NCBI GenBank assembly: GCA_946885435.1
Contig: CAMPGL010000115.1
Span: 1-6,749 of the forward strand
Direction of reading: 5' to 3'
Length of the DNA: 6,749 nucleotides
Source of the DNA: an uncultured Brevundimonas sp.
Lineage (GTDB): Bacteria > Pseudomonadota > Alphaproteobacteria > Caulobacterales > Caulobacteraceae
Shown here: positions 1 to 5,540 of the stretch, one piece after another
Layout of the letters: the number at the start of each line of letters is the position of its first letter
Position numbering within the stretch: the first letter of the stretch is position 1
Notes under the pieces: generated by a model
Databases searched by the model: none
The model's input: only the letters and a program-made list of their open reading frames with translations
What the model was told of the DNA's origin: nothing
Position numbers and translations under genes: made by a program

Positions 1-2181
1 CACCCCCACCATCACCCCGCCGCCATCGGAAGCCCAGGCCGAGGCCGCCAGCAGTTCGGCCGAGCCGGCGCCCGTCAGGCCCGGGATGGCCGAGCCTTCC
101 TCGACGAGGCGCTGGTAGCCGAGCACGCCCGCGGCGCCCACGCCGACGACCAGCACCGCCGTGGTGGTGGCGCCGAGCGCCTTGCGGATCGTCGAGCTCT
201 CGCGCTTGGACTGCTTGTCCATGCGCTTCTGCAGACGGGACTTGCCGCCGAGACGGAAGCCAAAGCCCTTTTTGGCCTCGCCGTCCTCCGACGCATCGTC
301 GCCGAGGCGGGTGGCCGCGCGGGCGGCCTCGATGGCTTCGCGCGTGGTCAGAGGCCGTTCGCCGCGCGGGCGCCGGTCGGTGACGAACTCGTCCTCGGCC
401 TCGAAACTGTCGAGGTCGGCGGCCGGCTGGACGAAGGCCTGGGCCGGCGGCTCGGAGGCGCCGAACACGGGCATGACCGGGACCTGAGGCGCGGCGGCGA
501 CCTGCGGCGCCGGCTCCAACTGAGCCAGGTCTTCCTCGGCCTCGAAGGTCGGCTCGACGGCTTCGTGGGCGACCTGGCCGAAACCGGCGCGCTCGCCGAA
601 GCTGGGCGCGGGTTCCTCGAAGACGGGGTCGGCGAAAGCCTCTTGCGCCGCCGGGAAACCGGGATCGAGCGTCTCGGCCGCCGGGAAGTCGGCGGCGGGT
701 TCCCGCCAGTCGCTATCGAAGGTCTCCTGCGGGAAGGCCTGTTCGCGCCAGTCGGTCCCGGCGGGCTCGCGCTTGGCCAGCTGCTTGTCGATGCTCTCGC
801 GGGCCTCGGCCAGAAGTTTGGCGGTGCGCTCCTCGCTCTGGCGCATGCGCTCGGCCAGTTCGCCCGAGGCGCGGTCGTAGCGCGACTCCATCTTCTCGGA
901 GGCGCGGTTGAGCTTTTCGGCGAGATCGTCGACGCCCTGGGCGGCGCGGCGCTCGCCCTGGGCGATCCGTTCGGCCAGACGCTCGGAGATGCGGGTGATC
1001 TCGCCGCCCAGCTTCTCCAGCGCCAGCGCGTGCTGGTCGTCGGCGTGGCGCAGGCGATGTTCGATGGCGTCGGCGACGCGGGCCATGTCCGATCCCAGCG
1101 ACTTGGAGAGTTCCTGCCCCATGGTCTCGACCGCCTTCAGCGCGCGTTCCTGGGATTCGGTGAGGATGTCGGCCTGCTTGCGCTCGGTCTGTTCGAGGCG
1201 GCCGTTCAGGTTCTCGGCGATGCGCACGACCTCGCGGCCCATGGCCTCGAGCGCCTGGGCCGAGCGGCGCTCGGATTCCTGGACGTGCTGGCCCAGGTCG
1301 GCGACGGCGCGCTCCACCCGGTCCATGCGGCCGTCGTGGACCGCGCCGTCCAGCCGGCGCAGCATCTCGGCGCGGCTTTCCTCGACCTTGCGGCTGAGGC
1401 TCTCGGCGAGCTTTTCCAGCGCGCCGCCCTGGCCGCCGTTGCGTTCGACCGAGCCAATGCGGCGATCGAGGTCGGCGAAGGAGCCTTCCAGCCGACGCAT
1501 GGCCTCCGCGGTGCGGTTCTGGGCGTCGCCGAGACGGGCGCTGACGCGCTCAACCACGGCCTCGGCGAGACGTTCGGGCGAGGACTCCCGCTCGAACCGG
1601 TCCATGCGGTCGCGAAGGGTCGTCTGGGCGTCGCGGCCCCGAGCCTCGGCCTCGTAGAAGCGGCCGGCCAGCTTGCCGATGGCCTCCTCGATCTTGCCAA
1701 AGGCCTCGGCCTGGCGGGGGCCGACCTCGTCCTCGAAGCGGCGCAGGCGGCCGCGGCCCTCGCGCATGGCCTCGGACAGTTCGTCGATGCGGCGGTCGCG
1801 CGTGGCGTTGGCGGTGTCGGTCTCCTCCAGGCGGCGGACCAGGCCGGCCACGGCGCGGTCGACGCCGTCGATGGCGAGCGCGCTGCGGCGCTCGGCGCCC
1901 TCGATCCGGGCGCTCAGGGCCTCGATGGCCGCCAGGGCCGAGGCGGAGGTGTCCATGCCATAGGCGTCGTCCAGCCGGCGGGCCCGGCGGCGCCGCTCAT
2001 GGGCGTCTTCGGCATGGGTGCGGCGCGCCAGCGGCGTGTAGCCGTCGTCCTCGTCGCTGTCGGCGATCATGTAGCTGAGCCACTCGCCGAGCGTCATGCC
2101 GGAACGGCGGGCGAGATCCTTGGCGACCTCACGGGTCTTCGGATCGATCCCCTTGACGCTCCACGGCGCCGCAGCACTCAT
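1..2181 (-). CDS. podJ: Polar localization factor PodJ, N-terminal 727 residues (3' end outside window)
   Basis: PodJ is a membrane-spanning scaffold that marks the new cell pole in Caulobacter and is needed for pilus, holdfast and chemotaxis functions there. The frame is open from an ATG at 2181 to the window edge without a stop. It starts with MSAAAPWSVKGIDPKTRE, followed by the ARRSGMTLGEWL block typical of PodJ-family N-termini. Residues about 70-465 are rich in E, R, A and L with coiled-coil character and no proline clusters. Residues 470-602 form an acidic, proline-rich linker, matching the known disordered PodJ region. LTTREAIEAARAATR follows at about 611-625, then a basic stretch (641-665) and one hydrophobic helix at about 669-690. 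About 37 periplasmic residues remain. The SEL1-like repeats and peptidoglycan-binding domain expected from the family would lie to the left. A GGGAG ribosome binding site at 2190-2194, 8 nt from the ATG, supports the start. The long rightward frames across this region are shadows. Confidence 0.93.
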   Translation of the reverse strand, partial: MSAAAPWSVKGIDPKTREVAKDLARRSGMTLGEWLSYMIADSDEDDGYTPLARRTHAEDAHERRRRARRLDDAYGMDTSASALAAIEALSARIEGAERRSALAIDGVDRAVAGLVRRLEETDTANATRDRRIDELSEAMREGRGRLRRFEDEVGPRQAEAFGKIEEAIGKLAGRFYEAEARGRDAQTTLRDRMDRFERESSPERLAEAVVERVSARLGDAQNRTAEAMRRLEGSFADLDRRIGSVERNGGQGGALEKLAESLSRKVEESRAEMLRRLDGAVHDGRMDRVERAVADLGQHVQESERRSAQALEAMGREVVRIAENLNGRLEQTERKQADILTESQERALKAVETMGQELSKSLGSDMARVADAIEHRLRHADDQHALALEKLGGEITRISERLAERIAQGERRAAQGVDDLAEKLNRASEKMESRYDRASGELAERMRQSEERTAKLLAEARESIDKQLAKREPAGTDWREQAFPQETFDSDWREPAADFPAAETLDPGFPAAQEAFADPVFEEPAPSFGERAGFGQVAHEAVEPTFEAEEDLAQLEPAPQVAAAPQVPVMPVFGASEPPAQAFVQPAADLDSFEAEDEFVTDRRPRGERPLTTREAIEAARAATRLGDDASEDGEAKKGFGFRLGGKSRLQKRMDKQSKRESSTIRKALGATTTAVLVVGVGAAGVLGYQRLVEEGSAIPGLTGAGSAELLAASAWASDGGGVMVGV

Positions 2182-2182
2182 C

Positions 2183-2192
2183 GATTCGACTC
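2183..2192. promoter_or_regulatory. Two tandem GANTC (CcrM methylation) sites at the podJ start
   Basis: GATTC (2183-2187) is followed directly by GACTC (2188-2192). Both match GANTC, the site methylated by CcrM in Alphaproteobacteria. They fill the gap between the podJ Shine-Dalgarno sequence and its ATG; read on the podJ strand the stretch is GAGTCGAATC. Methylation state could report replication-fork passage if the podJ promoter lies close by. The sites are visible; their function is inference. Confidence 0.5.
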
Positions 2193-2234
2193 CCAGTCCA
2201 CCCACGAGGACGGTAAACGCCCATGTCTAGGGTG

Positions 2235-2249
2235 TAAACGCACTGTTAA
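2235..2249. promoter_or_regulatory. Candidate CtrA site, TAAA-N7-TTAA, upstream of podJ
   Basis: TAAA at 2235-2238 and TTAA at 2246-2249 are separated by 7 nt, and the second half continues with C as in the consensus TTAA-N7-TTAAC. There is one mismatch in eight core positions. It lies 54-68 bp upstream of the podJ ATG, where a bound regulator could block or activate a promoter. In Caulobacter podJ is a cell-cycle-controlled gene, which makes this site plausible. Confidence 0.45.
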
Positions 2250-2279
2250 CCCCAAGATGTAGCGCTGCTATCGGGTTCC

Positions 2280-2288
2280 TGTGGACAT
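2280..2288 (-). promoter_or_regulatory. Weak DnaA-box-like 9-mer upstream of podJ
   Basis: On the minus strand the nonamer reads ATGTCCACA. It differs from TTATCCACA at two positions but keeps the TCCACA core. It lies about 100 bp upstream of the podJ ATG. DnaA has been reported to act on podJ transcription in Caulobacter crescentus, which is the only reason to list so weak a match. Confidence 0.2.
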
Positions 2289-2334
2289 CCTGCCCCCGCA
2301 CCGCCGCCTCAGCCCTTCAGTCCGACGAACGTGG

Positions 2335-2367
2335 TTAACAGGCGGTGAAGAGTTAACTTCGCGGTAA
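2335..2367. promoter_or_regulatory. Two further CtrA-like pairs upstream of the small membrane protein gene
   Basis: TTAA-N7-TGAA spans 2335-2349 and TTAA-N7-GTAA spans 2353-2367, starting 18 bp apart. Each has one mismatch to TTAA-N7-TTAA. Read on the minus strand, the second is TTAC-N7-TTAAC, with a perfect second half including the trailing C. They end 38 bp before the ATG of the rightward gene, so they could control that gene, podJ, or both. Confidence 0.4.
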
Positions 2368-2405
2368 GCGTTGCCCGCGAGGAGGGCTGGGCCCATCTGG
2401 GCGCC

Positions 2406-2609
2406 ATGAACCTGCAGGTCACCGTCGCGCTTCTGCTGTCCGCCCTCGCCTTCGGGGCGTTCTGCGCGTGGCGCGGGGCCCAGCCGCCGGACCTGATCAA
2501 GGGGCCGCGGATGGTGCCGTACCGCTTCCTCATGGTGATGTCCGCGGCGGCGGCCATGCTGTTCCTGGTCCATCTGGTGAATCTGCTGGGCTACACCACC
2601 GGCCGCTGA
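2406..2609 (+). CDS. Small two-helix membrane protein, function unknown
   Basis: This encodes a 67-residue protein I cannot assign to a named family. It has two hydrophobic stretches, about residues 4-21 (VTVALLLSALAFGAFCAW) and about 41-63 (FLMVMSAAAAMLFLVHLVNLLGY). A short polar loop with a positively charged, proline-containing stretch (PPDLIKGPRMVPYR) joins them. Both ends probably lie on the same side of the inner membrane. The only start in frame after the upstream stop at 2346 is the ATG at 2406. GGAGG at 2381-2385 is about 20 nt away, too far for a normal ribosome binding site, so translation may be leaderless or weakly primed. It is divergent from podJ and 67 bp ahead of the stress-protein gene. 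Codon use and the clean two-helix pattern argue that it is real. Confidence 0.7.
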   Translation: MNLQVTVALLLSALAFGAFCAWRGAQPPDLIKGPRMVPYRFLMVMSAAAAMLFLVHLVNLLGYTTGR

Positions 2610-2664
2610 CGGAACGGCGTCGGGGCCTGGGCCGTTGGGAGGGCGTCCTTCCCGAACACAGCCC

Positions 2665-2670
2665 AAGGAG
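2665..2670 (+). promoter_or_regulatory. Ribosome binding site of the stress-protein gene
   Basis: AAGGAG lies 6 nt upstream of the ATG at 2677. It fixes the start there and excludes the longer reading from a TTG at 2635. Confidence 0.8.
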
Positions 2671-2676
2671 CCCCGC

Positions 2677-3186
2677 ATGGCCGACGACGTCCTCACCCCC
2701 AAGGAAGCCGAAGACGCCTTCTGGGATCACCTCAAGAAGTCCAACACCGGCATGCTCGGCCTGGACCAGCCGGGCTATCACGCCCAGCCGATGACCGCCT
2801 TCCGCGAGGAAGAGACCGGCACGATCTGGTTCTTCACGCGCGACGACACCGACCTGGCGCGCGACGTCGCCTCGCCCGGCGGCCAGAGCGCCATGTTCCA
2901 CTACGGCTCGAAGGACCAGCACGTCTGGGCCTGCGTGGCCGGCCAGCTGTCTGTCCAGGGCCAGGACCGCGAGATCATTGACCGCTACTGGAATCCGGTG
3001 CTCGCCGCCTGGTACCCGGACGGCAAGGACGATCCGCACCTGACCGTGCTCCGCTTCGACGCGGAAGAGGCGCGCATCTGGGTCCAGAAGGGCGGCCTGA
3101 TGCGCTTCGCCTTCGAAATCGCCAAGGCCAACGCGACCAAGACCACGCCGGACGAAGGCGGGGTCGTGGATGTGAATCTGCAGTAG
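2677..3186 (+). CDS. Pyridoxamine 5'-phosphate oxidase-like general stress protein
   Basis: The 169-residue product resembles the small FMN-binding split-barrel proteins annotated as general stress protein 26 (pyridoxamine-phosphate-oxidase-like). These are cytoplasmic; some bind flavin, but most have no proven substrate. Visible landmarks are TIWFFTRDDTDLARDV at about 49-64 (strand and turn of the barrel), a FHYGSKDQHVWACVAGQLSV strand pair at about 74-93, and the family signature RYWNPVLAAWYPDGKDDP at 103-120. The start is the ATG at 2677 because AAGGAG (2665-2670) lies 6 nt before it; the upstream TTG at 2635 lacks this support. The gene may be co-transcribed with the small membrane protein gene, 67 bp upstream. 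Its stop is 3 bp from that of the convergent argF. It is unlikely to be true PdxH, which is longer and has a different C-terminal signature. Confidence 0.85.
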   Translation: MADDVLTPKEAEDAFWDHLKKSNTGMLGLDQPGYHAQPMTAFREEETGTIWFFTRDDTDLARDVASPGGQSAMFHYGSKDQHVWACVAGQLSVQGQDREIIDRYWNPVLAAWYPDGKDDPHLTVLRFDAEEARIWVQKGGLMRFAFEIAKANATKTTPDEGGVVDVNLQ

Positions 3187-3189
3187 GGC

Positions 3190-4107
3190 CTAGGCGCCCG
3201 CCAGGCACCAGGCCAGGACCGCCTTCTGGGCGTGGATGCGGTTCTCCGCCTCGTCCCAGACGGCGGACTGCGGTCCGTCCAGCACGGCGTCGGTGACCTC
3301 CTCGCCGCGGTGGGCCGGCAGGCAGTGCAGGAAGACGGCGTTCGGCGCCGCGCGCTCCATCAGGGCCTCGTCGACCGCATAGGCCTCGAAGGCGTGGAGC
3401 CGTTCCTCGTGGTCCTGGTCGCCCATGGACACCCAGGTGTCGGTGACGACGACATCGGCGCCCGTGACGGCGGCCTGCGGGTCGTCGCCGAGGCTGACGT
3501 GGGCGCCGCCGCGCTGCAGGTCATAGAGGTCAGGGTGATAGGCGCCCGGACAGGCGATCCGCAGGTGAAAGCCGAACTTCGGGGCGGCGTGGATCAGGCT
3601 GGCGCAGACGTTGTTGCCGTCCCCGATCCAGGCGACGGTCTTGCCCGAGATCGGCCCGAGCCGCTCCTCGATGGTCATCAGGTCGGCCAGGATCTGGCAG
3701 GGGTGGCTCTTGTCGGTCAGGCCGTTGATGACCGGCACGCTGGACGCCTGGGCGAAGCGCAGCACGTCCTCGTGGCTGTTGGCGCGGATCATCACCGCAT
3801 CGACCATGCGCGACAGCACGCGCGCGGTGTCCTCGACCGTCTCGCCGCGGCCCAGCTGCATGTCCGAGGCGTTGGCGATGATGGCGTCGCCGCCTAGCTG
3901 GCGGATCGCCGCGTCGAACGAGAAGCGGGTGCGGGTGGAGTTCTTCTCGAACACCATGGCCAGGACACGGTCCGTCGCGGGCGCGTCGGCGTCGACCCGG
4001 CCCTTGGGCCAGCCGGCCCGCGCCTGCTTGCGCGCATGGGCGTCGTCCAGAATGGCGCGCAGCGACGCGTCGTCCAGCCGCCAGATATCGAGGAAGTGCC
4101 GGGTCAT
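3190..4107 (-). CDS. argF: Ornithine carbamoyltransferase (anabolic)
   Basis: ArgF joins ornithine and carbamoyl phosphate to give citrulline, the step before argininosuccinate in arginine synthesis; it is a cytoplasmic trimer. From the ATG at 4107 the protein has 305 residues, the usual length. Family motifs are in order: STRT at 57-60 (carbamoyl-phosphate binding), HPCQ at 135-138, GDGNNV at 162-167 in the second domain, DTWVSMG at 223-229 (the SMG ornithine loop) and HCLP at 261-264 with the catalytic cysteine. A TTG two codons upstream is open, but GGAG at 4115-4118 sits 7 nt from the ATG and only 1 nt from the TTG, so the ATG is preferred. argD lies 145 bp upstream on the same strand, with an inverted-repeat element between. 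The two genes may share a transcript, or the element may split them. Confidence 0.96.
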   Translation of the reverse strand: MTRHFLDIWRLDDASLRAILDDAHARKQARAGWPKGRVDADAPATDRVLAMVFEKNSTRTRFSFDAAIRQLGGDAIIANASDMQLGRGETVEDTARVLSRMVDAVMIRANSHEDVLRFAQASSVPVINGLTDKSHPCQILADLMTIEERLGPISGKTVAWIGDGNNVCASLIHAAPKFGFHLRIACPGAYHPDLYDLQRGGAHVSLGDDPQAAVTGADVVVTDTWVSMGDQDHEERLHAFEAYAVDEALMERAAPNAVFLHCLPAHRGEEVTDAVLDGPQSAVWDEAENRIHAQKAVLAWCLAGA

Positions 4108-4114
4108 TCCCAAG

Positions 4115-4118
4115 CTCC
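4115..4118 (-). promoter_or_regulatory. Ribosome binding site of argF
   Basis: On the minus strand GGAG lies 7 nt before the ATG at 4107. It sits only 2 nt from the end of the 28-bp inverted-repeat arm (4121-4148), so folding of the repeat could affect its access. Confidence 0.65.
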
Positions 4119-4120
4119 GC

Positions 4121-4239
4121 TCACCCCGGCGAATGCCGGGGCCCAGATGAAATGGCTCTGCGTCAGCCGTAGGTGGCTCATCGAACAGTCCCGATCCGCC
4201 GGCGTCTTACGATCTGGGCCCCGGCATTCGCCGGGGTGA
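4121..4239. repeat. REP-doublet (REPIN-like) element between argD and argF
   Basis: Arms 4121-4148 and 4212-4239 are perfect reverse complements over 28 bp, separated by 63 bp. Each arm is itself a hairpin: CCCCGGC, a 4-nt loop GAAT (ATTC in the other arm), then GCCGGGG. Outside that core both arms share GCCCAGAT inward and TCA outward. Two REP palindromes in opposite orientation across a short spacer is the REPIN/BIME layout. As far as I recall, GC-rich palindromes of this CCCCGGCGAA-GCCGGGG type recur in intergenic regions of Caulobacter and related genomes. The element leaves exactly 13 nt to the argD stop and 13 nt to the argF ATG. I see no target-site duplication and no coding capacity in the spacer. 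Confidence 0.85.
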
Positions 4240-4252
4240 TCGGATTGTTGGA

Positions 4253-5443
4253 TCAAGCCGCCGCCTTCGCCCGAGCGGCGTCGAGCGCCCGTTCGAACCT
4301 GGCGATGGCTTCCTGGGCTTCCTCGCGGGTGAGGATCAGCGGTGGCAGCATGCGCACGCAGTTGTCGCCGCCGCCGGCGATGAGCAGGCCCTGGTCGCGG
4401 GCGATGCCCATGAACTCGCGGTTGTTGGGAACCAGCTTGACCCCGATCAGCAGGCCCTTGCCGCGCACGTCGACGATCAGGTCCGGGTAGCGGTCCTTAA
4501 GTCCGTGCAGCTGCTGGGACAGGTAGCCGGCGATGTCGTTGACGTTGGCCAGGACCTCGGGGCTCGACACCTCCTCGAAGGCCGCCTGGCCGACGGCCAT
4601 GGCAAGCGGATTGCCGCCGAAGGTCGAGCCGTGGGCGCCGACCGTCATGCCCTTGGCCGCCTCGGTGGTGGCCAGGCAGGCGCCGATCGGGAAGCCGCCG
4701 CCCAAAGCCTTGGCGATGGCCATGATGTCCGGGGCGATGCCGGCCCATTCGTGGGCCCACAGCTTGCCGGTCCGGCCCATGCCGCACTGGACTTCGTCGA
4801 AGATGATCAGCACGCCGTGCTGGTCGCACAGCTCGCGCAGGCCCCGCAGGCACTGTTCCGGCATGGCGCGGCAACCGCCCTCGCCCTGCACCGGCTCGAC
4901 GATGATGGCGGCGGTGGTCGGATTGGCGATGGCCGCCTTGATGGCGTCGTGGTCGCCCCACTTCAGCTGATGGAAGCCCTGCATCGGCGGGCCGAAGCCC
5001 TCGGTGTAGTTCGGGTTGGCCGCCGCGTTGATCGCGCCGTAGGTGCGGCCGTGGAACGAGCCGTCGAAGCCGTAAACGTCGATGCGCTCCGGCTGGCCGT
5101 TGGCGTGGTGATATTTGCGCGCCGTCTTGATGGCGCACTCCACGGCCTCGGTCCCCGAGTTGGTGAAGAAGACCACGTCGGCGAAGGACTTCTCGCAGAG
5201 CATGTCCGCCAGCGCTTCCTGGCCCGGGATGCGGAAGATATTGGAGACGTGCCAGAGCTTCTCGGCCTGGTCCTTGACCGCCTGGACCAGCTTGGGATGG
5301 GCGTGGCCCAGCGCATTGGTCGAGATGCCCATGACGCAGTCGAGGTACTCGGTCCCGTCGGTGCTCCAAAGGCGGGCGCCCTGGCCGCGATCCACCTCTA
5401 GCGGCGCGCGGTTGTAGACTCCCATCAGGTGCTCGGTGGACAC
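4253..5443 (-). CDS. argD: Acetylornithine aminotransferase (class III PLP-dependent)
   Basis: ArgD converts N-acetylglutamate semialdehyde to N-acetylornithine with glutamate as amino donor. Homologues often also serve as the succinyldiaminopimelate aminotransferase of lysine synthesis. The 396-residue length is normal. Motifs: NSGTEA at 95-100 (cofactor phosphate), FHGRT at 130-134 (ring stacking), FDEVQ at 215-219 with Asp216 facing the pyridine nitrogen, AKALGGG with the Schiff-base Lys245, HGSTFGGNP at 271-279, and Arg364 in VRMLPPL near the C-terminus. The start is a GTG at 5443 supported by GGAGG at 5451-5455, 7 nt away; a later ATG at codon 7 lacks such a site. It is followed by argF, so the two make ornithine-pathway enzymes from neighbouring genes. 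No ArgR-type operator is evident. Confidence 0.96.
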   Translation of the reverse strand: MSTEHLMGVYNRAPLEVDRGQGARLWSTDGTEYLDCVMGISTNALGHAHPKLVQAVKDQAEKLWHVSNIFRIPGQEALADMLCEKSFADVVFFTNSGTEAVECAIKTARKYHHANGQPERIDVYGFDGSFHGRTYGAINAAANPNYTEGFGPPMQGFHQLKWGDHDAIKAAIANPTTAAIIVEPVQGEGGCRAMPEQCLRGLRELCDQHGVLIIFDEVQCGMGRTGKLWAHEWAGIAPDIMAIAKALGGGFPIGACLATTEAAKGMTVGAHGSTFGGNPLAMAVGQAAFEEVSSPEVLANVNDIAGYLSQQLHGLKDRYPDLIVDVRGKGLLIGVKLVPNNREFMGIARDQGLLIAGGGDNCVRMLPPLILTREEAQEAIARFERALDAARAKAAA

Positions 5444-5450
5444 GGCTCGG

Positions 5451-5455
5451 CCTCC
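5451..5455 (-). promoter_or_regulatory. Ribosome binding site of argD, deciding a GTG start
   Basis: GGAGG on the minus strand lies 7 nt before GTG at 5443. It is the strongest ribosome binding site in the window and selects the GTG over the in-frame ATG six codons further on. Confidence 0.8.
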
Positions 5456-5466
5456 AAAAGAGATGT

Positions 5467-5517
5467 CGCCCCGCGCAAGGCTGCGGCGGGGCGGATGCCC
5501 CGGTTTTCCGCCCGGGG
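5467..5517 (-). terminator. GC-rich double hairpin between peptidase gene and argD; possible terminator
   Basis: CGCCCCGC (5467-5474) pairs with GCGGGGCG (5486-5493). With one bulged base, three more inner pairs close a GCCT loop. A second stem, CCCCGG (5498-5503) with CCGGGG (5512-5517), lies upstream on the transcribed strand. Leftward transcription from the peptidase gene meets both hairpins and then a loose U-rich stretch (TCTCTTTT, about 5456-5463) 3 nt after the first stem's end. The U-run is imperfect, so this is a possible intrinsic terminator for the peptidase gene. It could equally be structured argD leader. Confidence 0.4.
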
Positions 5518-5540
5518 GGCGGGTGAGTCAACCAAGCGCG

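Larger units (their letters stand above)
2182..2405. promoter_or_regulatory. Divergent promoter region of podJ and the small membrane protein gene
   Basis: This 224-bp non-coding stretch separates two divergently transcribed genes and is visibly richer in A and T than its surroundings. It contains three GTTAAC hexamers (2245-2250, 2334-2339, 2352-2357), two GTAAACG repeats 21 bp apart (2213-2219 and 2234-2240) and two adjacent GANTC sites next to podJ. The spacing of the TTAA elements fits CtrA half-sites, listed separately. I could not pick convincing -35/-10 elements for either gene; Caulobacter promoters are often poor matches to the E. coli consensus. Both genes must be transcribed from here unless the small gene is leaderless. 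Confidence 0.6.

Noticed and set aside
565..2262. Rightward 565-residue open frame
   Set aside because: It lies antisense to podJ over nearly its whole length. Its glycine-, alanine- and leucine-rich translation looks like the complement of a high-GC coiled-coil gene, and the minus-strand frame carries recognisable PodJ motifs.
2268..2702. Leftward 144-residue open frame
   Set aside because: It opposes the small membrane protein gene, crosses the divergent promoter, and its composition lacks hydrophobic or domain structure. No ribosome binding site was seen at its start.
4108..4113. TTG start for argF two codons upstream
   Set aside because: It would leave only 1 nt between GGAG and the start codon; the ATG at 4107 has normal spacing.
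4121..4239. Insertion sequence or transposon reading of the inverted repeat
   Set aside because: The 63-bp spacer has no coding capacity and there is no visible target-site duplication. The nested palindromes fit a REP doublet better than a transposon end pair.
4505..5401. Rightward 298-residue open frame
   Set aside because: It is antisense to argD, whose PLP-enzyme motifs are complete. The antisense product matches nothing I recognise.
4497..5531. Leftward 344-residue open frame in another phase
   Set aside because: It is an arginine- and histidine-rich out-of-frame reading of argD, typical of GC-rich shadow frames.
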